A stretch of 64,000 bases of DNA, taken from the NCBI RefSeq assembly GCF_958295425.1, contig NC_081150.1:4277001-4341000 (forward strand), in the 5' to 3' direction. Of the stretch, positions 35,171 to 47,408 are shown in pieces. How positions within the stretch are numbered: the first letter of the stretch is position 1; every line of letters begins with the position of its first letter. Made by a program: the position numbers and the translations under genes. Source of the stretch: Solea solea. Its lineage: Eukaryota > Chordata > Actinopteri > Pleuronectiformes > Soleidae. The notes under the pieces were generated by a model, which worked only from the letters and a program-made list of their open reading frames with translations, was not told the DNA's origin and did not search any database.

Positions 35171-35756
35171 GCACACGCAGAAAAACAACAAACCGGGGAA
35201 ACCTCCGGGGAAAGCTTCGGGGAAAGAGGCTCAGCCTCTGATAATTGCCAAAAGCCCGGCAGAGGAGCAGCGTCTTAAGCTGGAGAGGTTGATGCGGAAC
35301 CCTGACAAACTTGCTCCCATCCCGGACAGACCGAGGGATTGGAAACCGCGGGCTCCACCTGAGTTCGTCAGGGACGTGATGGGCTCCAGTGCCGGCGCGG
35401 GCAGCGGAGAGTTCCATGTGTACCGACACCTGCGCCGCAGAGAGTACCAGAGGCAGGACTTTCTGGACAAAATGTCCGAGCATCTAAATAAGGACGACGA
35501 CTACCTGGAGAAGCTGGAACAAAACAAGCAGGCTGCCGACGACAGAACGGCCAAGCGCAGGAAGAAGCGGGAGAAGTTGAAGCAGAAAAAGATGAAGGCA
35601 AAGAAAGCAAAGCTTGAAAGTAAAAATAAGAATGGAGATGGAGACGAGAAGAGCTCAGACAGTAGTGAGGAAGAGGAAAAGAAGAAGGAGGAGGAGGAGG
35701 AACCAGAAGCTGAGGATGATGCGGAGGCCCCGAGCTTCATCATGGGGAAGAAATGA
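35163..35756 (+). CDS. prkrip1: PRKR-interacting protein 1 homologue
   Basis: Small basic, coiled-coil nuclear protein, known to bind and inhibit the kinase PKR and found in spliceosomal complexes. A single uninterrupted frame of 197 residues (human 184). The family core is intact: [36 protein letters not shown], then [16 protein letters not shown] long Lys/Glu helix and an acidic Ser/Glu tail follow, ending FIMGKK. The frame stays open upstream to an ATG at 35049. The ATG at 35163 is preferred because it begins MAAHTQ as in homologues and sits in AAGATGGCGG. The human gene has several introns, so the intronless state here is notable. AATAAA follows at 35866. Confidence 0.93.
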   Translation: MAAHTQKNNKPGKPPGKASGKEAQPLIIAKSPAEEQRLKLERLMRNPDKLAPIPDRPRDWKPRAPPEFVRDVMGSSAGAGSGEFHVYRHLRRREYQRQDFLDKMSEHLNKDDDYLEKLEQNKQAADDRTAKRRKKREKLKQKKMKAKKAKLESKNKNGDGDEKSSDSSEEEEKKKEEEEEPEAEDDAEAPSFIMGKK

Positions 35757-35865
35757 CTCTGTCCAGACATGGAATTGGTTCCTGGCATTACACAAGTGAT
35801 GCGCATATAAGAGAAACAAAAACACAAACGAATTGATGGACTCTATTTTACCAATGGAACGATTT

Positions 35866-35871
35866 AATAAA
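35866..35871 (+). terminator. prkrip1: prkrip1 polyadenylation signal
   Basis: AATAAA lies 110 bp after the prkrip1 stop. A second AATAAA occurs near 36053. Confidence 0.65.
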
Positions 35872-37149
35872 CAGGATAATCCTACTGCAGTGTTCAGTGT
35901 CAGAAACATGAGATTCTTCTGAATCTTCATGATTTACAAAAACAGTGTCAGTAGATCAAATGTGTAGGGATTCCTCTAATTCACTACATGTCTAAAAAAT
36001 GTTGGTTAATTTTGGAATCCTCTGTCTTTTACTCAGTGTTGTATTTTTTTTTTAATAAAAAAAGACTGTACATAATATCCCAGTGTTAGTTTATGTGTTT
36101 GCTCTCTGGACGGGCTTAATTAACATCTGTGTATACTGAATGTTTGAAAGTATCGGTGTTTGCAGCCTTGTGAGACTGCCCCCTCGCACAAACCATTGCC
36201 TGTGGGTACAGCAAGGCTGCAGAAAGCAACCCAAAGAATGAAAAGGCGTGACTTCTGGAGCAACAGGAGCTTCACGTGCGATGTTCTTTGGACAGGATCC
36301 TGCTTTCCACGGAGGTGGTGCCCCATTTTCCGTGGCTATCACCTTTCTTGAGGCAGGTAGAGAAAAAAACCTTGCAGCTGGATATTGTTTGCAGCAGGAG
36401 AAGCTCTTCCTGCCGGGCACTATCAGCTGTCACAGTAACATCTATCATTTTGCTCTTACCCCCTCACTCGTACTACTTTATTTTAAAAATTAATTCCCTC
36501 ATTTGTCGCTCACATTATCTCCAGAAATGTCTGTCGAAGCCTGTTGAGTACCCCCCTCTTTTGGAGGCTTGAAGTCAAACCCTGCTTTTAACTCAAGTTT
36601 GTCTTCTGTCTTTGCAACACAATTAGATAATCGATACGAGTAATCAATGGTAAAGAGATGATACGGGTACAAGAGGCATTGGTCTAGTCAGTCAATAATC
36701 TATCTCAGCTGTAGGTCAAATAGTCTTGTGAAAAACTTCCACCACTTCAGCTGTTGCAGACCAGCTGATGATGCCACATTCACTATCTTTCAACGTCAAC
36801 CACGTGCAGCAGTCCTCATCTGTTCAGTACTTCAGTGTGCTGCTGTGATTTATGAACAGTGTCATTCATAAGCTGCACATTTCTCCGGGGGATTCTCTTC
36901 TCTGTTGGAAGATGATTTTTTGTTAATCACATTTTAGATTTATTGATGTTCTCTTGTGAGGGTGAGGCAGGAATGGCACAGAATTCTATTGTATATAATA
37001 TTGTAAAAAGTCATGTTCATATGGCAACTCATTTCAAGGAATCGCATTAAACCCTAACATGTGGGCATATGTCTACTATTATTAAATGCTTTTACTTCAT
37101 TTTGTCTGACGTAGATTTCCAAAGTGATAAATTACACAAGTGTGTCCAG

Positions 37150-37150
<1 letters not shown>

Positions 37151-37202
<52 letters not shown>
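37151..37202 (+). repeat. (ATCT)n microsatellite
   Basis: About 13 perfect tetranucleotide units directly abutting the left end of the Tc1-like element. Confidence 0.95.
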
Positions 37203-37203
<1 letters not shown>

Positions 37204-37204
37204 A

Positions 37205-37985
37205 ATGTAGCACAAACAGTAAGGACATTTGTGTTAGGTGCATTATTTGCTGTGCAACAATGCCTCTTGGTAATTAATCTCATACCATTGGAAAGTATGT
37301 TTATTTCCCTTTTAAATGGTGCCACATTTTTAAAGAATATGCATTTGTGGGATGAGCAGCAGAGTTGGGTATGTGGATTGCACCCATGAAGTATGTTCCA
37401 CATCTTCTCTGCCAATTCCAAACAGCTTATTCTGCTATCAACTCTAGTTTTGGGCTTCTGGGACAATCTGACAATCAGGTGCCTGCAGTCCTGACCTCAG
37501 CCCTTATTAGGACTTATTAGGGCTTAAGCTTGGACGTGCTGTTCTGCCAGAGTGACCAACACAACCACATTGGCTGACTGGTTGAAAAATGGGATGCCAT
37601 CCAACAGCAGTGTGTGAGGAGGTGCCAGGCTGTTGTGGCTGCTGTGTACAGTTCTTCATTACTACTACTGAGGCCCCTTTTGTTAAATGAATAAATTGTT
37701 AAATTCCCAATATGTCTTATTTCTTCAGACTTCAGTCATCCAATCCAATAAACGACACCAAGCAAGAGTCAATAGCAGAATAAGCTTTTTGGCATCGGCA
37801 GAGAAGGTTTGGAAAGTTTTTCATTGGTGCAATCCACAGTCAACTCTGCTGCTCAATCTACAAATGCATTTTCCTTACAAATGTTACACTATTTAAAAGA
37901 GAATACACAGACTTTCCAACTGTATAAGATTAATTGCCAAGAAGCAATTATGAAATAATCACAAATTTCCTTACTTTTTGTGCAA
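37205..37985 (+). mobile_element. Internally deleted Tc1/mariner-like element with long inverted repeats
   Basis: The left arm (about 37208-37470) and the reverse complement of the right arm (about 37725-37983) share GTAAGGA.ATTTGTG, TTGG(T/C)AATTAATCT, TTTTAAAT.GTG, AGCAGCAGAGTTG and GTGGATTGCACC. They therefore form terminal inverted repeats of roughly 250 bp. Between them, GACCTCAGCCC and GGATGCCATCCAACAGCAGT correspond to the C-terminal part of an IS630/Tc1-type transposase, broken by stops and missing its catalytic front. A clean TA duplication is not visible, so the ends are approximate. Confidence 0.65.
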
Positions 37986-39138
37986 AGTTAAGATCGATAA
38001 ACCATGGGGTGGAGTAGACTGAAAACTTTTATTATACAGTGTAACTTTTTACGAGTTCTTAAAAAATAATAACTTATATACTTTTAAAACAAAGTTTTAT
38101 TGTGCTAGAATGTCTGTAACGCGAAATGTAATAAAATATGTAATAACGATTCTCACTCATGCTGTGAGTAAGAGGATCAGCATAAAAAGACTGGCAGAGA
38201 GAACTGTTTTATTTATTTAAAACCTCATGTATCTGCTGTGCTACAGGGATTTTCTTTATTCATCTTTTTTTGTATAATATCATGTACATGCCACATGTGA
38301 CATATAATGCAGTGTATGTAAAACTGAGCTGGAGTTTTTTGATTAAAATTAATGAAACAAAAGTCAATGAGAATATGCTTTTTTAAAAATGAGACTTTAG
38401 AGGAGATTTGTACGAAGATAGTGAGTTGTAGGCCACATTTAGTGACACGTCGGGATGTTTGTAACACGTACTATGGCCCTGCTGGAGGATCACAGCCAAT
38501 CAGTTGTACAGTCGACAAGCAGATTGCAGATATAATCCAGAGCCAGACTGTTCAATGCTTTAAAACAAGTATAAAATCAAGTCTGGAACCCACAGATACC
38601 CAGTGAAGGTTTGGTGCAGTGTGGTGTGGTCACTTCTCTTTTCAGTTTGTGTTAAAGTCTTAGCATTAGTTATTTGTATAAGTTGTAATCTTTGTATGTT
38701 TGGCTTCCTGATACCAGAATAAAGTGCAGTGCAAAAATGGAATCTGTACAAGATAATTAGATGGTGAGAGCTGATGGTGACAAGGCCTCTGAGTCACTCT
38801 GAGCTGGTTTATTACAGGTTTCTGCACGATAGCTACACAACCAGTCACCTAACATTGTGTTCCCAGCTGATTCTTTCATGTTTATTATTTTAAAAACCCA
38901 ACACAATGTGCAGCTGTCTCCACAGACAATGTGAGCTACAGCCTGCCAACAGGATTCAACTCAGGCTGAGTTTTCTCGGGGGGGAAGTGGAGCCAGAGCT
39001 GATCCACACCTCAGAGGTAGGTACCAGCATGTTGGGACAAGACCCACTGCCTCACTTTGCATTTTCTTCCTCCTGTTTCTGTAACAAAACCTCAGAGCAC
39101 CTCTAATTGTTACAACTGCCTGACTTGTTCTTTTGAAA

Positions 39139-42100
39139 ATGAGCGGTTCTCTGAAGGAATCATATGGAGGGATCAGCGACCAGCATCAGCCTCAAGGTAC
39201 AGTGACAAGGAATACTGTCTGGAGCTGGGCTTATACACACCCACTGTCCTACAATATTAATGAAATCACTGTCTATAAACTTTATTGTTCTTCTTAAAAG
39301 TGAACTTTCTTCTTAACTGCCTTTCTAATAGTCATTTTCCAGGTTGGTGTGTTTGGCATTGTGTAATATATGTAATAAAAGGGACATTAAAAGACAAGGT
39401 TGCACCATTTATAAATACCTTCCTATTGTGCAGTCTTTAGGGGGAACAGATGCTCCTTCCAATAATCTGTCAGACGCTTGCTGCGTATTGCATTACACAC
39501 AAACCCTCCTGCTCACTACATTTAGTAAGGCTTGTGAAAGCTTTGGTGCAAGACTACTGACTTGTAAAACTGCAACATGCTGAGCCAAGTCTCTGTCTCC
39601 GTTTCCACAGATGAGAGGAATGCGGCGCAGACGAGAACCTTCACCAGGTGGATGAATGTGTTTCTGCAGAGAGTAAGGACACACACTTGTCTAGCCTTTT
39701 GTATGTTTAAACAAAAAGAAAATAAGTTATTTTAACGTGATCACCGATAGCGTTTATGTTTTGTTGTTTCCAGTGTGACCCTCCACTTGAAGTGCACAAC
39801 CTGTTCACAGACATTCAGGATGGCAGAATACTCATGGCCCTGCTGGAGGAGCTGTCTGGCTGCAAATTAGTGAGAACCAAACCTTACAGTGCAAAAATAA
39901 TAAGCTTTTCACTTTGAATTTGCAAGCTGGGGAGAGTTTGTGGGCTTTTCTGCTTTTTGCTTCCTTTTTTAATAACCTCTGATTTATTTGAAAATGGTTC
40001 AGTCATTGCCATGGTTTCTGACGACAGTGGCCTGTACACCTGTGATTATAAAATGTAGGTTTTCACAGCATTATAGTTGCTGAGTAAAAGAAGTCGGCCT
40101 CTTTTGGGAGCTGCATCTTAGCGTAGAGTCCCTGCTGCAATGCCCCTGTTGGCAAGGCTATAAAATAAAAAGGAAATAATCTGTTGTTCTCAGAAGAGCA
40201 GAGCTATTGCTCAGCAAATAAGGACCCTGTAAAGCGGCATTACATAACAGCACCTCATTCTGAAATAATGTACAACATTTTCACTTTATCATGTCGTAAA
40301 AACCACACTATGCAAAACTCTGCTGCGTTTGTGAAGAAAAATCCTGCGTCCATAATAACTTATATTATGTAAAAAGTTATTGCGATGTTTATTACATAAT
40401 GCATTTAGGGTTTTATTACAAAATGCGCTAGGCTTTCACAGAATGTGGCTTTATTGCATAATAAAGTGAACATTTATTACATTATTATTCTAATTATGCA
40501 GATTTAAAGAAATAGTTCTGTAACAAACAGACAGTTTATTTACACACGGAAAAACAATGCAGGCAGACAGGAACAAAGATCCTCAAATGTGCGTATAAAC
40601 ACAGGCGCGAGATCAACGTGGGACTGGACACTGACTGGGACAGGTAAGCAGAGTTAAGCAGAGACACAGACAAAAACTGCTAACCACGAGACGGAGAGGA
40701 AAGCTTTTATTTTCACAATAAAATGACATGGACAAATGGAGCATGACAGAGCCCTCCCCTCAAGAATCACCTCCTGGCAACTCAAAACACAGCTTTTTAC
40801 ATGGGTGACGCAGACAGAGATCCTGGGTGGACAACCATACCCTCTGGCCGGACTGGTAGGGAGGGGCCGTGGAGCGACGGCGATTGGCTGCCCTCTTGCA
40901 GCCCAGCTACAACCAGTGCAATACCATCTGTCAATCATACTGGTGTCCAATCACTGGCTGTGCTTTATATTTCATCTAAATGGGAAGATAATTTACAAAA
41001 TCACCTATGGACATCATGTTCTGATGCAGAACACCCAAACTACTACATTTACTGAGTTATGGATACCTGGTGGGTATTCTTACGTCCTTGTTTACTTCAC
41101 AGAGGAAACCAAAAGACTCCATCCATCTTGAGGCAAACCAGCACTTGTAAAGTTCAGTCGGCCTTACATCTTATTTGATTTGTCTGTTCAAAAAAACTAA
41201 CAAAAAATATTTCCTGCATCAGGAATTCAGTGTGAATGACAAAAGTGGGAAAACAAAAAATATCTTATTGTCTTTGTCATTTGAGAATGAGCCAAGCCAG
41301 ATGTTTGTCCATGTGTTCTGCCTTAATGCTAGGATGAGCACACCAGCTGCTGAATGTAACGTCATATGTACCACACACAAACACACACACACACAAAAGG
41401 TAATGTTTTTATTTTGTAAAGCACTTTGGTCAACTGTGTGCTGGGCTATAGAAATAAAGTACATTACATTACACACACTAATATTTAATATTTAATGTCA
41501 GCTTTACAGGTTTCGGTCGTCTTCACACCGCATTTTCAGACTCAACAACATTTCCAAGGCCCTGGCTTTCCTGGATGATAGACACGTGAGTGTGTTTGCG
41601 TTTAAAGTCAGCGTGCAGTGATGTTGTTTGGACACGCATTACATTCACTTTCCGCTTCAAAACTCAATTTAGAGTGATGTCTCCTTCCTGCTGTCACTCA
41701 GGTGAAGCTGCTTGGCATTGATGCCTCCAGTATCGCTGATGGAGTTCCTTCTGTTGTTCTTAACCTCATCTGGAACATCATCCTTCACTTCCAGGTTGTT
41801 GTTTTTTTTATAGAAACCTACATGACATCACTCTAATATCTGTGCTATGTGGTGTTTGTTGCTGACCTGGCAAACACCTGGCTGTTTTATTATAAAACAG
41901 GTAAAGAAGTTGACGACGGGCCTTCGGAGGTGTTTGCCTTCCAGCCTCTCGTCTTTACCAGAGAGCAGTTACTCCCCCTCCCCTGACCTCTCTCTGCAGC
42001 CAGATGATGTTGGCAGCTACTCCTGCAACACCTTGCCAAGCAAAAGCAGAAAGGCTGCCAACGAGCCAAAGTACCACGGAAAAGCTATCAAGACTCTTCT

Positions 42101-45100
42101 GCAGTGGGTCCAAAGATGCACATCAAAGTGAGTATAAACAAGAGCCAATCACTTACAAAGTCATTTTGGTCAAAGAATCATCCAGAACCACACTTTTCTC
42201 AATTATGTCATTTGAAATGTGTAGGTTTGGGGTGGAGGTAAATGACTTCGGGAAGAGCTGGAGAAGTGGTCTGGCATTCTTAGTTATGATTAAGTCGATA
42301 AACCCAGACTTGATTGACCTGAGGGAGAGTCTGTCCATAGAACCACAGGAAAACATTCAGCAGGCCTTCACCATCGCCCATCACTGTCTGAATATAACGC
42401 CTCTGCTGGAGCCTGAAGGTAAGAGCTAACTGATTCCCTTTGTTTTCATTCAAAAACAAATACCTGAATAATGTAGACGTAGTCAGAACTGAATGATGAG
42501 TGGAACGACAAAAAAGAGCCTGCAGACTAAGATGATGTTAAAAGATATAATTAGCTAAGGTCATTCATGCATGGAGCGTTTAAAAATTACATTTTCTGCA
42601 TCCCATTGAAGAATGATTCCCAAAGTGTGGGCCACAGCCCCCTGGTGGGTTGTGAAGGTACTGCAGGTGGGCCACGAGAGAGGATAAAAAAATGTAATTT
42701 TCAGTTCTGTCATTTTCAAAAAATCATAAAATAATAAAGATTTGTTTTTAATAAAGGTCCCTATCAAATGATTGCAGTTCAGTTTTCGGAATTTAAAAAG
42801 GATTTTTTCCCAATAGCTGACATAGAAGATCAACTGTTTCTCTGTCCTCTAACAGTCCCTGTTGCTAATGAGTGAAGGCAGTTTGTCTTTCATCCCACAG
42901 ACGTGACACAGACGTCACCAGATGAGCAGTCCATCATCACTTACGTGTCCATGTTCCTGGGGCACTGGTCAGACACAGACGAGGTCAGTGTGGCTTTTTC
43001 AAGCATGAGACAATATGTGTGAAGTGATTTGGTTTCAATGTTTCAAAGAACAACAATAAGTATAAAAATAAAAAATAGCCTACTGTGAATATTTTTGGCA
43101 GATACTGCAGTTGCACCATGATTCATATGTGATATGATGATTATTGTTCCATCTTGCCTGTCATTTTTAGGATTTTTTTTTTTTAGCATCTGTTTAGCAA
43201 CATTTTTTCTTTCATTGGAAGATCAAGATTTCATCATCATGCTGTCATGTCATTTTGTCACGCATGATCAGATAATTGCAGTGTCTTTTGATTTTGATAT
43301 TGCACTTGGTTATATTGCAATTTGCGCTATTAATATTATTGACATATTAATCACAGAGCTTTAATAGTATCACAGAGCTTTATTTTTTTAATTAATTTTT
43401 ATACTTCATATTCAATGGATACCATGACATGACATGATGAATTCTTTAAAACATGCAAAAGAACACAATTCTTCATTAGTGTGTTGGTTGTATGGGCCAT
43501 AAAATGTCAGAAAATGGTAAAAGTGTTGTTCGCCAACCTCAAAATGCCATATCTTGTTGTTTATATTCAGTTTAATTAGATTTAATTTAGTTATAGGAGA
43601 AAAGAAACCAGGAAATAGTAAGTAGTTCATTATGAATTGTTGAAACTCTAGTAACCTCCACGTGCACACTGTGTCACAGGATCCTTTGATGGATACTGAG
43701 GTTCCTGAGATCCCTAACTTTGGCTCTCTTGAGTCAGTCAGCCTTGGAGACACCTGTGCTGACAGCGCAGAGGCTCAAGCTCTGCTCAGAGGTTTGGAGA
43801 AGAGCAGTGAGCAGCTCCTGTGGAGGCAGTGGTCCACAAGATCCTCGGGGAGCGCACGTGCCTCCTCGCTCCACACGAAGGAAGCGGTTTCATCTGACCT
43901 CTCCCCCAGCGACAGTGACGCCCTCTCATCTCGTCATGGCCAAAATATCACTGAGCAATCTGCAGCCAGTGCTGCCACCTCACCTTTCCCCAACAAGAGA
44001 GGAAGGTGTCGAGGCATTTTGCAGCCGCCCAGTCCAATGGATGCAAGGATAGTCAGCCCGGAGATCCGATCATGGATGGAAAAAGGGTCAGATCAGGTCA
44101 ACAGCAAGCCAAGAGTTAACTTTTCTTTGAGTTCAGAGGAAGGGATCTACAGCTTATCAGTGCTGGACTCAGACGAGGAGGAGGCCTACAGCTACATCCT
44201 GGATCTGAACAAAGAGGTTTTCCAGCCATATAATCAGCCAAAGAGACAAGTAGCAAGAGTGGAAGAGGAGACAGTGGAAGAAATGTATGCAGAGTCAAAG
44301 TCCTCGGAGGGAAGTGGGATGTTAAATGGTCAGGAAGCCCCCTCTGTGCAAAAGACAGATTCGGATCTTGAATCTGCAGTCAAGGCCCAGTCTCTGTCTC
44401 ACAGGAAGTTTGATTTGGACACAAGAGGAAATAGTTCCAGAGCGATGACAAACAATAGACTTGTGTTTGATGTGCAGCAAGAAGATGAAAGCACGAGCAA
44501 AGAGGAACCAGGGGAGGAGAGAGTTGTTAGAGGGCAGATTAATGATTCTGGTGATTCTGTTGACAGAGAGAAGGAGGAGGAGACAGAGGATGCTCAGCCG
44601 GTGACACATGGAAATGATAAAGCAGAGGCTCCAGATAAAAGAGAAAAAGCAGAGATTTATAAAATTTCTCGCTGGCAGAATGAGGTTGAGAAAGAGACTG
44701 TCAAAGAAGTTGTTGTAAAAAATGTGCAAGTGAATAAGAAGAGGGGAGTTAATGAAGAGGAAGATGAACATTCAGCATTTGTGAAAGGGCAGGACAGACA
44801 AGAAGAGGGTAATATTATGAAGGAAGAAAAGGGAATTCAAGAAAGCTTTGTGGTTAAAGAGGGTTTTGTGGCAAATGATAAAATATTAAGTGCCGAGGTT
44901 GTATGTGAAGAAGACGAAGTAGAAGAGGGAAAAAAGAACCAGAAAGACACTTTTCCCCAAACAGAAGCTTTAGCCAAGAACAAACAGGAGTACACAGTCA
45001 AAGTCACACGATCAATGGACTTTACAACAGCAGAAGAAAAAGACACAGAACTGAAGATTAGGAAGTGTAAAATAACTGAAGAGACGACAAGAACCAAAGA

Positions 45101-47408
45101 TCATCTGGAGGGAACGACCTCAGACAGTGGCACTGATGGAGTTGTCATTCCTGCTGGTGATAACAGCAGCAGAACAACAAGCTCTCACTCATCCAGGTAA
45201 GCTGTGCTGTTTGTCACTTATGAGTAAAAGCACACTGCACACACAGGAATCAGTTCACAGTCAGACTCAAAACAATGAAATCTTTCAAATCAAATCGCAG
45301 TATAAAAGATTTCTGTGATTTGATTTGAAAGATAAATGTTTTTAATTTTCACTGAGATTCCACTATATTGTAATATAAGGATTTAAATCCTTTATAAGGA
45401 TGTTTTTTTTTCTAAAAAAAAAAAAGTAATAACAAGCTGTGGTAGTAATTATGTAATAATTCAAATGTAAGCACTAATAGTGAATATAAAACCATGGGTC
45501 AGATAATACATAATGTATATCCAAAATGTCAGTGTTATTTTTGATTTGCTATTTTTTTTTGTCAAATTGCAGGGCCAGGTGTAGTTGTTAGATAAAGGCA
45601 ATAAAATTAAACCTTGCGTTTTTATCCACAGTTGTCAAAAATACTCACCTTTTAGGGATCGTGGCTCTCTGTTCTGAGCTCCTCTCGGCTCATGACGCAG
45701 CTCACGACAGTTGACCCAAGGCAATGCCGCCGTCTCCGTTTTACTGCATTTATTATCCAATTCTCTTAGTGTCAGCCTCTTTTTAAAATCACTTTATTTA
45801 CATTATCCTGAAAGCTCCTATGGCCACTACTATTATTATTATTGAATTATTGCTGAATAATGCCAAAAACAAATCCTGTCTACTGCTGCAGTATAACAGC
45901 AGCTGTTGCTGGTAGTTTCGCTGTAGCATGGTAGTGTAAGTTAATTTGAACAATAACAGTTGGCTGAAAGCAACTCATTTTTATTCCATTTGAAAATACA
46001 AACGCTGCAAAACTTTATTTAAAAAAAAAAGAAAAAAAAAAAGCTGTCCAAAGCTCCTGTGGCAGGTTGTCAGCCACTGTTGGCTGCTCAACACAAAACA
46101 CCAGACAGTCACTCAGCTGTATTCTTATATTTTAATCTTCTCACACAGCTCAAAAATAAATCAAACCCACGCTGACTCAATCTGATTTCTGGGGCGCACA
46201 AGGCCAGTCATTCTTAAGATAACAAAACTCAAACTAGACGATGCGGCACGTCCGTTTTCTCCTGTGCTGTTGGCAGCTCCGCACTAACAGTGGGAGAAAT
46301 CACTCACCAGGTGTTGACTCTGCAACCATGGCAACACTTGCGCAAGTAAATGCAATACTTCATTGTTAAAAAATGTAATGGTGAGAATTTACTGGTGATT
46401 TTGGAAAATAAGGACGCAAGTTTGCCTGTGTCAACATAATGTGGTGTATTGGCTGCTGTTGGACTTTCAAGTATAACATGTACGCCCCAGCCAGAATATA
46501 TGAAGGTAACAAGTAATATACAGTATATATAGAATAACAGTTATGCAACTTTTACACATTTTATCACAACAAAATAAATCATGCTTAACAAGTAAAGTAG
46601 TGAATAATGGAACAAAAAACAAGCACGAGACACAGAGAGAACTATAGAGCACACTTAAGAATCTTGCATTCATAAATATTATATAGTAATATATTCATGA
46701 CGATGATAGCATAGTAATTAGTGTATGTAGAGCTATTATTGTAACGGAGGTGTCATAATGGATATGTGCATTGGATTCCTTAATCGTTAAGAAATATCTT
46801 ATTGATTTGATGTTATCCATATATGAAGGCCTGCTTACCTGTTTCTTATCTATTACTTGTCCTTCAAAATAAAAGTGGGTCACTCTAGTTTGCTCGTGAC
46901 AGCTGTTGTTTGTTCAAGTTAACATTTGCAGTGAATGTAAACTTTTGAAAAGTGCGATTCTATTTCTGTTAAACGTGTTAAGTTAAAACAAAAAAAAACA
47001 AAAAACAGATTACACCTTCTACAGTTTTGTCTAATGAATGTCTCTCTCTTACTAAATCCACTTCTGCTTCGCTGGGACAGTCATTGTTTGGGGGGCAGAA
47101 CTTTGCTCTAATAGCCAGTTCTTTCACACAGACTAAACAGATAATTACATTTGTGTCTCTGCTTTGTTGTTATGGATTCTGCGTAACTTTTGTTTCTTTA
47201 TAACAGATATATATATTTATGTGAAGTACCTAATTTTAGTTTAAAACCCAATTCTCCTGTGTTTTCTCTACTTTGCAGTGGTGAGGGAGGATTCATTCTT
47301 CAGTCCTCTGCAGCCTCCTGTGACATAACCCCATTAGAGCTGCAAATTCTCTTAGCCCTGTGGATCCTGCTCTACTGCTGCTTCATCCTGCCTGAAATGA
47401 ACCTCTGA
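39139..47408 (+). CDS. clmn: Calmin (calponin-homology, tail-anchored membrane protein)
   Basis: Actin-binding, tail-anchored membrane protein. Exons: 39139-39196, 39611-39672, 39774-39869, 41502-41585, 41702-41794, 41901-42127, 42225-42418, 42901-42983, 43680-45196 and 47279-47408. All junctions are in frame, giving 847 residues (human about 1000). The tandem calponin-homology domains lie at about residues 27-133 ([45 protein letters not shown]) and 190-290 ([45 protein letters not shown]). A 506-residue acidic, low-complexity region comes from one exon. A C-terminal membrane anchor ([19 protein letters not shown]) ends the protein. ATG 39139 has A at -3 and an in-frame stop at 39121. The double CH domain and the tail anchor together identify calmin rather than spectrin or nesprin relatives. 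Confidence 0.92.
40519..40748 (-). mobile_element. Ty3/gypsy-type LTR in a clmn intron
   Basis: Read on the minus strand, the 230-bp segment starts TGTCATG, ends TGTTACA and contains AATAAA shortly before its end, as an LTR should. Directly before it (plus strand 40749-40764) lies a purine-rich GAGGGGAGGG tract, which marks it as the 3' LTR of a minus-strand element. No 5' LTR is visible in the intron. Confidence 0.7.
40749..40920 (-). pseudogene. Remnant of gypsy integrase C terminus
   Basis: The minus strand upstream of the LTR encodes the motif [12 protein letters not shown] followed by LRHPCKKL, typical of the region after the integrase core in Ty3/gypsy polyproteins. A stop codon follows within about 15 residues, next to the polypurine tract. 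Nothing else of the polyprotein is present. Confidence 0.65.
41414..41472 (+). repeat. Non-LTR retrotransposon 3' tail fragment
   Basis: TTTGTAAAGCACTTTGGTCA, then GGCTATAGAAATAAAGTACA and short ATTAC repeats. This is the usual 3' end of a fish LINE family. It lies in a clmn intron just before exon 4. Confidence 0.5.
42605..42760 (+). repeat. hAT-like fragment
   Basis: GATTCCCAAAGTGTGGGCCA, followed by CCCCCTGGTGGG, resembles the terminal part of hAT elements. No partner end is found. It lies in a clmn intron. Confidence 0.35.
43494..43625 (+). mobile_element. MITE-like family, copy 6
   Basis: AAAATGTCAGAAAATGG and AGAAAAGAAACCAGGAAATA match blocks of the copy at 25620-25922. It lies just upstream of the large clmn exon. 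Confidence 0.5.

Larger units (their letters stand above)
35872..39138. other. Intergenic spacer, prkrip1 to clmn
   Basis: No gene supported. It holds an ATCT microsatellite and a Tc1-like element (entries below). Short open frames near 36250-36570 have no recognisable domain. Untranslated 5' exons of clmn may lie in the right part, because a donor-like CTCAGAG|GTAGGT occurs at 39017. Confidence 0.5.

Noticed and set aside
35501..35827. Minus-strand Ser/Phe-rich frame opposite prkrip1
   Set aside because: Antisense shadow of the acidic prkrip1 tail.
36248..36572. Two overlapping 80-100-codon plus-strand frames
   Set aside because: No recognisable domain, splice structure or promoter signal; an antisense frame of similar length overlaps them, as expected by chance.
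37151..37202. CRISPR-like regular repeat
   Set aside because: A pure tetranucleotide microsatellite without spacers, in a vertebrate genome.
42004..42429. 141-codon open frame as a separate gene
   Set aside because: It is clmn exon 6 and exon 7 read through the intervening intron (42128-42224).
44322..44771. 149-codon minus-strand frame opposite clmn
   Set aside because: Antisense shadow of the Lys/Glu-rich clmn exon; the hydrophobic Phe/Leu composition is what such a shadow gives.
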